A DNA stretch of 30,943 nt from the IMG/VR virus record IMGVR_UViG_3300017989_000312, positions 1 through 30,943 of that record; one strand, 5' to 3'. The notes below the pieces were generated by a model. The model did no database searches. It was not told the origin of the DNA and saw nothing but the letters and a program-made list of their open reading frames with translations. Below are positions 1-7,614 of the stretch, in pieces. Numbering within the stretch: position 1 is the stretch's first letter; each line of letters begins with the position of its first letter. Origin of the DNA: a virus. Position numbers and translations under genes: made by a program.

Positions 1-2
1 AA

Positions 3-620
3 GAGGCCCTCGGCATCACCATGGGGGCCTTCCAGTCGCTCGGCAAGGCGTTCTTTTACGGCGACAATGCCACCTTCGGCCTGAGTGATTCGTACCCAGG
101 GTGTTTGCAGACGTACGATTCCACCAACATGGTGGTCGACGCTACGGGCACCACCGACGACGTGGCGTCGAGCGTCTGGTTGGTCCGCTGGGGACTCCAG
201 GACGTCAAGTGGGTCCTGGGCGAGGGCGGCAAGGCCGAGGTCTCCGACGTGATCGAGGTCCGCCTGACCGACGGCAGTGGCAATCCCTACATGGGATACC
301 ACCAAGAGCTCTACTTGCGGCCGGGCCTGCAAGTCGGCTCGGTCTACTCGCTCTGCCGGATCAAGAAGCTGACCACCGACAGCGGCAAGGGCCTGACCGA
401 CGCCCTGATCGACGAGGCGATGGCCAAGTTCCCGGCAGGCAAGCCGCCCACCGCCGCCTACATGACCACGCGGAGCCGCCGCCAGTTGAAGAGCAGCCGG
501 ACGGCGACGACGCCCACCGGGAAACCGGCCGAGTGGCCCGACGTGATCGACGGCCCGGAAGGCTCGATCCCCATCTACTCGACCGACAGCATCTCCAACA
601 TCGAGACGCTGGCCCTCTGA
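3..620 (+). CDS. Major capsid protein, 5' end cut off by window
   Basis: Reading frame is open from base 3 to the TGA at 620, so the ATG at 21 is probably internal and the gene starts outside the window. The residues running up to 620 resemble the C-terminal half of the major capsid protein family found in BPP-1-like and many planctomycete phages: a Trp-rich core (SVWLVRWGLQDVKWV), then GNPYMGYHQELYLRPGLQVG and a VYSLCRIKK strand, an 'LIDEAMAKFP' helix and a 'TTRSRRQLK' stretch. It would form the HK97-fold shell of the head. The next gene looks like the matching cement protein, which supports the call. Family assignment is from remembered pattern, not from a search. Confidence 0.72.
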   Translation, partial: EALGITMGAFQSLGKAFFYGDNATFGLSDSYPGCLQTYDSTNMVVDATGTTDDVASSVWLVRWGLQDVKWVLGEGGKAEVSDVIEVRLTDGSGNPYMGYHQELYLRPGLQVGSVYSLCRIKKLTTDSGKGLTDALIDEAMAKFPAGKPPTAAYMTTRSRRQLKSSRTATTPTGKPAEWPDVIDGPEGSIPIYSTDSISNIETLAL

Positions 621-682
621 TCGCTGATCGTCGCGTCCGTCCGGTGTCGGAGCCACCGCTCACCTAACCGAGGATTTTTGCC

Positions 683-1108
683 ATGGACCGCGCACAACCG
701 AAAGTCAAGCACACGACGTTCGAGGAAACCAAGGCGCTGGGGACCGCGGACGGGACGGTCACCACCACCGGATTCGACCTCGGCGCGATGAGTGCCCGCG
801 GGGCCTTCCTCGCGGAGCCCTTGGAGCTGGTCATCGAGGCCCCGGCCTTGAACACGACGCAGCTCCCGGATGCCGATACGAATACCTACTCGATCGAGAC
901 CGACGACAACCCCGGGTTCTCGTCGGCAAAGATCATCGCCGACAAGGTGATCCTCCAGACCGGGGCCGGCGGCGCCGGCGCCGCGGCTGTCACCGCCCGC
1001 TTCCGGCTGCCCACCGACGTCGAGCAATACGTTCGGGTCAAGTCGGTGCTGGCGGGCGGAACCGGCGACTGCTCGGGCGCCGACATGGTCGTCTCGCTCC
1101 GGTTCTGA
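683..1108 (+). CDS. Capsid cement (decoration) protein, Bbp16-like
   Basis: A 141-residue protein with no Cys-rich or membrane segment except one Cys near the end. It has a beta-rich layout: a DLGAMSARGAFL start, the strand 'SAKIIADKVILQTGAGG', then 'ARFRLPTDVEQYVRVKSV' and a C-terminal 'MVVSLRF'. The LP..(V/L)QxYVRVK pattern is what I know from Bbp16-type cement proteins that trim the capsid of BPP-1-like phages. It follows the capsid gene by 62 bases, has GAGGA eight bases before the ATG, and is the usual neighbour of that capsid gene. Function is inferred from pattern and position. Confidence 0.6.
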   Translation: MDRAQPKVKHTTFEETKALGTADGTVTTTGFDLGAMSARGAFLAEPLELVIEAPALNTTQLPDADTNTYSIETDDNPGFSSAKIIADKVILQTGAGGAGAAAVTARFRLPTDVEQYVRVKSVLAGGTGDCSGADMVVSLRF

Positions 1109-1157
1109 GGCCGTACCCAAAACCGTCGACGGAGGCCAGCCGGCGCGGGAGCTCCCC

Positions 1158-1535
1158 ATGGCCAGCCCAATCCACGCCGCCGTTCGCTGTGCCCTGCGGA
1201 GCGCCCGCGCCGTGGCCTACGTCGACGCCGTGTACAAGCGGGGTTCCGAATCCTGCCCGATCCAGCCGATCAAGTCGAGCGTCGACGTCGAGCTGATCTC
1301 CGGCGACGGCTCGGTCACCGTGGCCAAGGTGATCCTGTGGCGCGTGCTGGCCGAGGAGCTGGTCATCCAGGGCCAACGCGTCGAGCCGGCCGAGGGCGAC
1401 CGCATCGAGGAACAGGTGGGCACAAGCAAACACACATACGAGGTGCAGACGGTCGGGGGCGAGAGTTGTTTCGAGCCAGCCGATCCCGCGCATCAAGGCT
1501 TCTTGATCCGCAGCCGGCTGGTGCAGACGGAGTGA
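1158..1535 (+). CDS. Probable phage neck / head-closure protein
   Basis: 125 residues, starting at ATG with GGGAG eight bases upstream. The second half (EGDRIEEQVGTSKHTYEVQT, ending in an FLIRSRLV strand) has the 'P-x-x-G-D-x-I ... Y-E-V' layout common in small head-tail connector or stopper proteins. Position between cement protein and the tail-terminator-like gene fits that job. No catalytic motif is seen. Could equally be an unassigned structural protein. Confidence 0.45.
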   Translation: MASPIHAAVRCALRSARAVAYVDAVYKRGSESCPIQPIKSSVDVELISGDGSVTVAKVILWRVLAEELVIQGQRVEPAEGDRIEEQVGTSKHTYEVQTVGGESCFEPADPAHQGFLIRSRLVQTE

Positions 1536-1545
1536 CGAGGAGGCA

Positions 1546-1621
1546 ACCACGAAGGACACGAAGAGCACGAAGAACGAGCTAGTTTGATTTCTTTCTTCGT
1601 GCCCTTCGTGGTCTTCGTGGT
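1546..1621. repeat. Imperfect inverted repeat of CACGAAG units
   Basis: Two 29-nt arms (1546-1574 and 1593-1621) pair at 26 of 29 positions around an 18-nt loop. Each arm holds three CACGAAG-like units. The element fills the gap between two structural genes, and its right arm ends just before the AAAGGA ribosome binding site of the next gene. Related hairpins occur at 4737-4809 and 12836-12871, and a lone arm at about 13022-13050. It lacks a T-run, so a terminator role is not evident. Confidence 0.75.
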
Positions 1622-1633
1622 GAAAGGAAATCC

Positions 1634-1873
1634 GTGAACGCTGTATTGACCTTCCTGACCTGGCTTGTGCGGCTGGTGGCCGACTGGCTGCTGCTGGCGG
1701 CCAGGGTGCGGACGATGCTGACCAACGACCTACCGCACCTCCACGCGGAGCAACAGGCCCAGCGCGGGCTGATCGGCGTCAACCACGACCTGATCACCGA
1801 GCAGATCGGCTACTGCCGCGGGCGCGTTTCCGCCGGCGAGTGCCGCGAGCCCTCAACCCTCGACCCTGAATGA
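1634..1873 (+). CDS. Small membrane-anchored phage protein, unknown function
   Basis: 79 residues from a GTG start with AAAGGA five bases upstream. Residues 3-25 (AVLTFLTWLVRLVADWLLLAA) form one hydrophobic segment followed by basic residues, so an N-terminal membrane anchor is likely. The last codons run into a CCCTCAACCCTCGACCCTG repeat and the stop overlaps the next start (ATGA). I do not recognise the family. It sits among neck genes, so it may be a minor late protein, but the call rests on RBS, coupling and open frame only. Confidence 0.5.
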   Translation: MNAVLTFLTWLVRLVADWLLLAARVRTMLTNDLPHLHAEQQAQRGLIGVNHDLITEQIGYCRGRVSAGECREPSTLDPE

Positions 1874-2328
1874 GCTGCCTCCACGGACAAGTCGCCGACG
1901 CGGTCGTCACCGAGCTTGACGGCGAGAGCTGGTCGCTCGAGTTCACGGCCATGCGCGCCTGGCGATGCCGCCACAAGCTCGACGAGCTGACAACGCTCCG
2001 GGTGACGGTGCTCCCTGGCCCGTCCTCGGTCGAGACGCTCACCCGAGGCAGGGACACGGAGAAGTACACCACGGACATCGTGATCCAGAAACAGGTCGAC
2101 CCGGACGACAACACGGCCGTGGACGCCCTGGTCGCCCTGGCCGAGGAGATCCGGGCCCATTTCCGGAGCAAGAACCTCTCGGCCGGCTCCCGCGCGATGG
2201 CGTGCGTCGACCCCCGGGAATTCCTGCCGACCAGCAAGGCCGGGATCAGCCCCGACCTGTTGGACAACGACCGCGTTTTCAACTGCGCGTTGAGGCACCA
2301 CTGGCAGATCCTCGGCGCGCCGTCCTGA
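1870..2328 (+). CDS. Probable tail terminator / tail completion protein
   Basis: 152 residues, ATG overlapping the previous stop (ATGA). Beta strand 'LTTLRVTVLP', then 'TTDIVIQKQV' followed by a helix 'VDALVALAEEIRAHF' gives the fold order seen in small tail-terminator or neck proteins of siphophages: a strand with a conserved V-Q-K motif, then a long helix. Position after the connector-like gene and before a gp10-like gene matches the head-to-tail order. No single diagnostic motif, so the assignment is by layout. Confidence 0.5.
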   Translation: MSCLHGQVADAVVTELDGESWSLEFTAMRAWRCRHKLDELTTLRVTVLPGPSSVETLTRGRDTEKYTTDIVIQKQVDPDDNTAVDALVALAEEIRAHFRSKNLSAGSRAMACVDPREFLPTSKAGISPDLLDNDRVFNCALRHHWQILGAPS

Positions 2329-2358
2329 CCCCTGAACCCTGGCCCCTGGCCCCTGAAA
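2326..2358 (+). repeat. CCCTG-type heptamer repeat upstream of a start codon
   Basis: CCTGACCCCTGAACCCTGG followed by two further TGGCCCC-like units fills the whole gap between the 1870 and 2363 genes. The same type of repeat precedes starts near 1870, 3947, 13085, 22194 and 26587. No Shine-Dalgarno sequence is present here, so this repeat occupies the place of one. Confidence 0.7.
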
Positions 2359-2362
2359 ATGC

Positions 2363-2764
2363 GTGATCGGCTACCGCGTCACAACCCGCAGCGACGTCAA
2401 GAAGGTCATCCGCAAGATCCGGCGGGAGAACCCGCGCACGCTCGGACACGCGGGCGGCTACATCCGGAAAGTCGCGTATCGATCGATCCGGCCGCGCAAG
2501 GACAGGACGAAACACAGCCCGAAAGGGAGTCCGCCGTACACGCACACCAAACGGCTGCCGAAGTCGATCCTCTATTTCGTCGACAAGCGGCGCGACAGCG
2601 TGATCATCGGGCCGAGTCATCGGCTCATCGGGATCGCAGGTGCCGAGCACGAGCACGGGGCCGACTGGCGGAAGCCGATGCCCGACAAACGCCCGTTTAT
2701 GCAGCCAGCACTTGAAAAGACGGCCCCCAAGCTGCCCAGGCAGTGGCAGGGCTTTTTGCGATGA
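2363..2764 (+). CDS. HK97 gp10-like head-tail joining / minor tail protein
   Basis: 133 residues, very basic, starting at GTG 2363. The ATG at 2359 is in another frame that does not make a plausible protein. The C-terminal half has 'RDSVIIGPSHRL', 'HEHGADWRKPMPDKRPFMQPAL', which is the V-x-G-P-x ... H-x-x-G ... P-x-R-P-F-x-x-P-A-L signature of the HK97 gp10 family. These proteins act at the head-tail junction or tail completion. Context (between terminator-like and tail tube genes) is what is normal for this family. Confidence 0.75.
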   Translation: MIGYRVTTRSDVKKVIRKIRRENPRTLGHAGGYIRKVAYRSIRPRKDRTKHSPKGSPPYTHTKRLPKSILYFVDKRRDSVIIGPSHRLIGIAGAEHEHGADWRKPMPDKRPFMQPALEKTAPKLPRQWQGFLR

Positions 2765-2785
2765 CACCTTGAAAGGAGCAACACC

Positions 2786-3202
2786 ATGGCCGCGGGAGAC
2801 ATGCAACTGACCCTCGACGGGGACATGGCTATTGACGCCGGGACCGGCCAGGCGACCACCGTCCGGGACAACGTGGACGAGGTCAAGTTGACCATCTCCA
2901 AGGCGATGTACAAGTGGCTGAAGCGAGGCAAGAAGTGGCAGGGCGCCAAGCCTACCGCCGCCGAATGCAGCATCGACGCGAAGTCCTGGAAGTTCGAGGG
3001 CGACGCCCTGATCACGATCCTCAAATCCGCCTTTCTCAACAACACGATTGTGGGGATCTACGCCAAAGACGCCTCCGGGGAAGGCATGGACGCGGATTTT
3101 TATCTGACCGAGTGGGGCGAGAGTCAGGACAACGTAGGAGGCGTGGAAATTTCCTGGAAGGCCGAGGCGACCGACGAGCAGCGTGATCCGCAGTATCACT
3201 GA
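2786..3202 (+). CDS. Major tail tube protein
   Basis: 138 residues with AAAGGAG ten bases before ATG. The chain has the feel of a siphophage tail tube monomer: N-terminal 'DMQLTLDGDMAIDAG', an alpha/beta middle with 'VDEVKLTISKA', a 'SWKFEGDALITILKSAFLNN' helix, 'GMDADFYLTEWGESQD' and a final beta strand 'GVEISWKAEAT'. It would stack as hexamers to form the tail tube around the tape measure. It lies between gp10-like and chaperone genes, the standard place. Confidence 0.65.
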   Translation: MAAGDMQLTLDGDMAIDAGTGQATTVRDNVDEVKLTISKAMYKWLKRGKKWQGAKPTAAECSIDAKSWKFEGDALITILKSAFLNNTIVGIYAKDASGEGMDADFYLTEWGESQDNVGGVEISWKAEATDEQRDPQYH

Positions 3203-3255
3203 CGATCAGGGGACAGGTTACAGGGGACAGGGACGAAACAACGGAGCTTGACATC

Positions 3256-3885
3256 ATGAGCGAACAGACGGGAACGGTCACCATCGTGATCAGCGCCTCG
3301 GGCGTGACGATCCAGGGCGTCATAAGCAGAGAGGCATCGGGCGGCGTGCCACCGCAGAACAAGGCCCTGGACGCGGGCAACTCGGGGACGCTCTCGACGC
3401 GGACCAACGACACGGACGGCGAGCTGACGCTCGAAAGTGGCCACGACATCGAGACGGGCGACGTGATCTGCATCGGCTGGACCACCTCGGGCGTGGTCTC
3501 CTGCGCCCGTCTGGCCACGGTGGGCACCGTCTCGGGTAACACGGTCCCATTCTCCGGCGCGACCGGTGACGTCCTCCCGACCCAGGGCACGTCGATCGTG
3601 GCCGACGAGGTGGTCGATCTCGACGCCGACTGGGACGGCGACAAGGCCACGCTCTTTGGGGCCCAGTTCAAGGACGGCGCCGGCATCGCCATCTACGAGG
3701 ACTCCGGCAACAACGTCCTCAAGGCATTTGTGGCCCAGGCCGCGCAGGACGTGATGCTCTACTGGTCCAACTCGACGCTGACGAACCCGATCACGGGGAA
3801 CGCGGTCGACGAGGTGCGGATCGCCAACCTGTCCGCCGTGGCCAACACCTACAAGCAAACCGGGATCTACCAGTCCGACACGTGA
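3256..3885 (+). CDS. Phage structural protein, tail-associated, unknown role
   Basis: 209 residues, ATG with GGAG nine bases upstream. Composition is rich in Gly, Thr, Ser, Val and Asp with alternating hydrophobics, as in beta-sandwich virion proteins. It includes 'SGTLSTRTNDTDGELTL', 'TGDVICIGW' and 'DADWDGDKATLFGAQF'. There is no membrane segment or enzyme motif. Placed between tail tube and chaperone, it may be a second tail tube or tail decoration protein. I do not recognise the family with certainty. An inverted CAGGGGACAGG repeat precedes the gene at 3205-3233. Confidence 0.5.
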   Translation: MSEQTGTVTIVISASGVTIQGVISREASGGVPPQNKALDAGNSGTLSTRTNDTDGELTLESGHDIETGDVICIGWTTSGVVSCARLATVGTVSGNTVPFSGATGDVLPTQGTSIVADEVVDLDADWDGDKATLFGAQFKDGAGIAIYEDSGNNVLKAFVAQAAQDVMLYWSNSTLTNPITGNAVDEVRIANLSAVANTYKQTGIYQSDT

Positions 3886-3946
3886 TCAATCGGCGGCGGG
3901 CTTGCGTGGCGCGCTGGCCACCCGAATCAACACCCTGGACCCTGAA

Positions 3947-4516
3947 ATGGCAAGATTCACCGACGCAGCCGCCGAGGAGTGGGAGATCGACATCACCGCC
4001 GGGACGATCAAGCAGCTCCTCCAATCGGAGCTGAAGATCGACCTGGGCAAGCCGGACGAAGGGGACCCGCCGCTGGTGACGCGGGTGCACAACGACGTCG
4101 GCTTCCTGGTCGACCTGCTCTGGGAGCTGTGCCGCGAGCAGTGTGAGGCGCGCGAAATCAAGCCGATCGACTTTGCCCGGCGCCTGAAGGGCGAGGCGTT
4201 GGCCGGCGCGTACGTCGCCCTGAAGGAATCCTGGGCGGATTTTTTCCGCTGCCTCCGCCCCGACCTGGCGGAGGTGATCGAGCGGGCCGGGGCGTGGGCG
4301 GAGAAGTTGGCCGCGAGCCGGGTGGCGAAGATGCAGGGGCCGGGATACGAGGAGGCGGTCAACAAGGCGCTCGCCGCGGCCGAGGCCGTGCTGGACGAAG
4401 AGCTGGCCGCGGCGCCGGAGAGGGTCCGCGACGTGATGCGTCGACCTGGGAAATCTGCTGCCAGCTCGCCGCCATCGCCGGATGTGATCCCACTCCCCGA
4501 ACGCTCCGAGAGCTGA
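3947..4516 (+). CDS. Tail assembly chaperone (gpG-like)
   Basis: 189 residues from ATG 3947, which directly follows an ACCCTGGACCCTGAA repeat. A further upstream in-frame start at 3902 would only add residues encoded by the repeat. The N-terminus 'MARFTDAAAEEWEIDITAGTIKQLL' is typical of the chaperone family in planctomycete phages; a helical acidic and Ala-rich middle follows. Such proteins bind the tape measure during tail assembly. The gene sits right before the tape measure and overlaps a second frame (4447-4737), as in lambda G/GT. Confidence 0.65.
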   Translation: MARFTDAAAEEWEIDITAGTIKQLLQSELKIDLGKPDEGDPPLVTRVHNDVGFLVDLLWELCREQCEAREIKPIDFARRLKGEALAGAYVALKESWADFFRCLRPDLAEVIERAGAWAEKLAASRVAKMQGPGYEEAVNKALAAAEAVLDEELAAAPERVRDVMRRPGKSAASSPPSPDVIPLPERSES

Positions 4517-4737
4517 CGTGGATGGCGGAAAGTAAGGACCGGGCCGCGTGGGCCCGGACCTCGGCAATCCTGGCCCAGATATATAACGCCAACCGGGGCG
4601 AGGGCGACAAGCCGATCGACCCGATGCGATTTTGTCCATGGTACGACCCGAAGAAGAGCCTCCCGCCCCCGCCGGATGAATTGGACCGGGAGTTCCTACG
4701 CAAGGCCTTTCCCGAGCACACGCCGGTCAAGAAATGA
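4447..4737 (+). CDS. -1 frame extension of tail chaperone (gpT-like)
   Basis: In the -1 frame relative to the 3947 gene, coding-like sequence begins near 4438-4450 as 'ASTWEICCQLAAIAGCDPTPR', goes on with 'LRELTWMAESKDRAAWARTSAILAQIYNANRG' and ends at TGA 4737. Upstream in this frame the composition is not protein-like, and there is no good start or ribosome binding site near 4430, so a frameshift from the 3947 gene is the likely route. TGGGAAAT at 4447-4454 lies at the junction, but in the zero frame it reads GGG-AAA, which is not the ideal register for a lambda-type slip. The mechanism is therefore uncertain; the extension itself is well supported. Confidence 0.6.
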   Translation, partial: WEICCQLAAIAGCDPTPRTLRELTWMAESKDRAAWARTSAILAQIYNANRGEGDKPIDPMRFCPWYDPKKSLPPPPDELDREFLRKAFPEHTPVKK

Positions 4738-4809
4738 GCCGCGAAGAACACGAAAAGCACGAAAAAGGATCGTCGTCGTCCTTTTGTGGTTTTCGTGTTT
4801 TTCGTGGCT
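4737..4809. repeat. Second CACGAA-type inverted repeat
   Basis: Left arm AACACGAAAAGCACGAAAAA (part of 4737-4769) pairs with TTTTGTGGTTTTCGTGTT (part of 4779-4809) around a short GTCGTC loop. It fills the whole gap between chaperone and tape measure genes. Same unit (CACGAA) and same location type as 1546-1621. Confidence 0.7.
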
Positions 4810-4820
4810 GATGATTTGCC

Positions 4821-6764
4821 ATGCCCAGCGCCTCAGAAATCCGAGCCGGGGCCGCCTACGTCGAGCTCTACGCTCGAACGAACCCGCTCGTCCGCGGGCT
4901 GAAGTCGGGCGAGCGGCTGCTGACGGGCTGGGGCCGGCGCATCCAGCGGATGGGGATGATGACCATGGCGGCCGGCTCGGCGATCGTGACGCCGATCCTC
5001 TGGGCCGCCAAGTCATTCGCCGCCGCCGGCGACCAGCTCCACAAGATGAGCCTCCGGACCGGCGCCTCGGTCGAGATGCTCTCGGCGCTCTCCCACGCGG
5101 CGGCGATCGGCGGAACCGAATTGGAGAGCATCGAGAAGGCGATGAAACGCCAGGCCAAGACGGCCAACGACTACCAGCGGGGCCTCTCGACCGCCGTCGA
5201 GGCGTACGACGCGCTGGGGATCTCGGCGGTCGACGCGGAAGGAAACCTCAAAAAGCCCGAGGCGCTTTTCAAGGAGACGATCGCGGCCCTGTCCGGCCTG
5301 GAGAACCACACGCAAAAGGCGGCCCTGGCCCAAGAGCTGTTCGGGCGGGCCGGGACGCAGCTCCTCCCCATGCTCCACGACGGCGAGGAGGGGATGGTCG
5401 CCGTGATGGAGGAAGCCGAGCGGCTTGGTCTGATCCTCTCGAAAGAGGACGCCGAAGCCGCCGCCCAACTCACCGACGCGATGACCCGGCTCCAATCCGT
5501 CCTGTCCATGGTCTGGAAGCGCGTGGGGGCGGCCGTGGCCCCAATGCTCAGCGACCTGGCCGACCGCATGGCCGAGGCCTCCTCCAAGGCGATCGACTGG
5601 GTCAAGGCCAATCAGCCGTTGATTGTGCTCCTCTTGAAGATCGGCGCCGGGCTGATGGCCGTGGGCGCGGGCCTGATGGTGCTGGGCCCGGCCGTGATCA
5701 CCGTCGGCGCCGGGATGGGGATGCTGGCGTCGATGATCACCATGGCCGGCGCGGCGGTGGGCGTGCTGGGCACGGTGCTGGCCGCGCTCCTCTCCCCGAT
5801 CGGCATGGTTACCGCCGCGGTGATCGCCCTGGGGAGCTGGTGGTTGCACACGACGGGCAGATTCCGCGCGGCCGGCCGTTGGCTCGGTGGCGTCTTTGGG
5901 CAGCTCCGCGACGACGCGGTCGAGGCATTCGGCGGGATCATGGACGCGCTCAAAGCCGGCGACTGGCAAGCGGCCGTGCAAGTGCTCTGGTCACTGCTCA
6001 AGCTGGAGTGGACCAAGGGCGTCAACTGGCTGATGGACAAGTGGGCCGGATTCCGCGACTCCTTCTTGGACGTGTGGAACGAGGCGACCACCGGCCTTGC
6101 GATGATGTTCAACAGCGCCGTCGCCGGGCTGCAAAAGATCTGGGTCAACCTGAGCACGTTCATGGTGGGCAAGTTCTGGGAGGTGGCGCTGGAAATCCAG
6201 AAGGCGATGGCCCAGATGATGCCCGACTGGATGGCCAAACGCCTGGGGATCAACAAGCAGTGGCACGGCTTCGCCGCGGGCATGGCCCAAAAGGCTACCG
6301 AGATCGCTATCGAGCAGGAAAAGGCGAAGCGCCTGAAGGCGATCGACGAGGAGCGGGCCCAACGCGAGGAGATCTTGGCCGGGGACCTCAACCGAAAGCA
6401 AACGGCGCGCGACGATCGGCGGGCCGCCCAAATGGCCAGGCGGCAGAGGGAGGCGGCCGACGCCCAGGCCGCTTTTGACAACGCGGTGGCCGCGGCCCGC
6501 CGTCGACGGGCCGAGGGGCCCGGAGCGCCGGGGATCCGCGAGCAGTACGGCGACATCATGGGCGGCGCCGCCGCGGCGGGCAAGTCGGGCGTGTTGGCCG
6601 CCAGCTCGACGGCCATGCTCAAGTACCTCTCGGCCGCGGTCGAGGGCGGCGGCACCGCCGAAGACCGCACGGCCGACGCCACCGAGGGGTCGGAAGAGCA
6701 GCTCAAGAAGATCAACCAGAGCCTCCAGACCAACAAGCTCGTCTGGGTCGGCACCGTGGGCTGA
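4821..6764 (+). CDS. Tail tape measure protein
   Basis: 647 residues. N-terminal 'AAYVELYARTNPLVRGLKSGERLLTGWG' followed by a Met/Ala-rich helix is the standard tape measure opening. Residues about 60-180 hold the domain with 'LHKMSLRTGASVEMLSALSHAA' and 'LAQELFGRAGTQLLPML' seen in many tape measure proteins. A strongly hydrophobic block at roughly 265-345 gives two or more membrane segments. The C-terminal third is charged coiled coil (EIAIEQEKAKRLKAIDEERA). It sets tail length; at the usual ~0.15 nm per residue the tail would be near 100 nm (inference). It follows the G/GT pair as expected. No clear ribosome binding site is visible. Confidence 0.88.
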   Translation: MPSASEIRAGAAYVELYARTNPLVRGLKSGERLLTGWGRRIQRMGMMTMAAGSAIVTPILWAAKSFAAAGDQLHKMSLRTGASVEMLSALSHAAAIGGTELESIEKAMKRQAKTANDYQRGLSTAVEAYDALGISAVDAEGNLKKPEALFKETIAALSGLENHTQKAALAQELFGRAGTQLLPMLHDGEEGMVAVMEEAERLGLILSKEDAEAAAQLTDAMTRLQSVLSMVWKRVGAAVAPMLSDLADRMAEASSKAIDWVKANQPLIVLLLKIGAGLMAVGAGLMVLGPAVITVGAGMGMLASMITMAGAAVGVLGTVLAALLSPIGMVTAAVIALGSWWLHTTGRFRAAGRWLGGVFGQLRDDAVEAFGGIMDALKAGDWQAAVQVLWSLLKLEWTKGVNWLMDKWAGFRDSFLDVWNEATTGLAMMFNSAVAGLQKIWVNLSTFMVGKFWEVALEIQKAMAQMMPDWMAKRLGINKQWHGFAAGMAQKATEIAIEQEKAKRLKAIDEERAQREEILAGDLNRKQTARDDRRAAQMARRQREAADAQAAFDNAVAAARRRRAEGPGAPGIREQYGDIMGGAAAAGKSGVLAASSTAMLKYLSAAVEGGGTAEDRTADATEGSEEQLKKINQSLQTNKLVWVGTVG

Positions 6765-6807
6765 CGCGCTCGATGAAGCCCACACCAACAGCACCGACAC
6801 GCGAATC

Positions 6808-7611
6808 ATGATCATCGAAGACGCCAGCCAGCACCTCGAGGACAAGCAGGGCGTGCGCAAGTACGCCGTGCTGGACGTGGCCGAGGCCCACGTGGCCCGG
6901 GCCGGGGTCAACGCCATGGCCCCGCTGGTCTGGAACAACCTGATCAAGCAGACGGTCTCGGTCGACGAGCAGGGCGGCGACGTGTGGGAGGGGATCGTCC
7001 GCTACGGCACGCTGGAGCGAGGGGAGCAGGGCGACATCGCCTGGTCGTTCAACATCGCCACGAAGACGGTCAAGATCACCCACGGGCTGGAGCACATCAA
7101 GACCTATCCGACCAGCGGCGACCCCGACCCGCACAAGGGCGCGATCGGCGTGAGAGACGACGGAAACGGCCGCACGATCGACGGCTGCCAGGTCAACGTC
7201 GGGTACATGACCTGGGACGAAGAGCACTGGTATCCGGCCGCCACCGTGGCCACTCACGCCTTTATTACCAAGCTCGAAACGCTCATCGCCAGCGTGAACG
7301 AAAACGCCTGGCGGATCTGGCAGAAAGGCGAGCTGCTGATCGTCGGCATCCAATCGACTGGCAGCAAGAACAGCGGCCAGGACGTTGGGATCCGCTTTCG
7401 GTTCGCCACGGCCCGCAACAAGACGGGCCAGGAGTTCGGCGACGTGACGGGCGTTGACTGCGAGGGGCACCAGCACCTCTGGATCGAGTACGAGGAAGAG
7501 GAGATCGCGGCCGGGATCACCGCCCATCGGCCGGTCCGCGTCCACGTGGAGCGCGTCTACGATTATTGCGACTGGGACTCCGAGCTGCCCCTGCCCGACC
7601 CTTGGAGTTGA
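6808..7611 (+). CDS. Phage tail protein downstream of tape measure, unknown role
   Basis: 267 residues from ATG 6808 (the frame is open further upstream but that part is antisense-like composition overlapping the tape measure). Contains 'VWEGIVRYGTLERGEQGDIAWSF', 'VKITHGLEHIKTYPT', 'KGAIGVRDDGNGRTIDGCQVNVGYMTW'. I recall similar proteins (an FDT..QHIT.S type strand followed by a GAIGV motif) directly after tape measure genes in planctomycete prophages, where they are probably distal tail or baseplate components. No enzymatic motif. No Shine-Dalgarno sequence is evident. Confidence 0.5.
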   Translation: MIIEDASQHLEDKQGVRKYAVLDVAEAHVARAGVNAMAPLVWNNLIKQTVSVDEQGGDVWEGIVRYGTLERGEQGDIAWSFNIATKTVKITHGLEHIKTYPTSGDPDPHKGAIGVRDDGNGRTIDGCQVNVGYMTWDEEHWYPAATVATHAFITKLETLIASVNENAWRIWQKGELLIVGIQSTGSKNSGQDVGIRFRFATARNKTGQEFGDVTGVDCEGHQHLWIEYEEEEIAAGITAHRPVRVHVERVYDYCDWDSELPLPDPWS

Positions 7612-7614
7612 GCC

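Noticed and set aside
4676-6478. 600-codon frame overlapping the tape measure gene
   Set aside because: Shadow frame of Arg/Gly/Asp-rich composition; the tape measure frame is clearly the real one.
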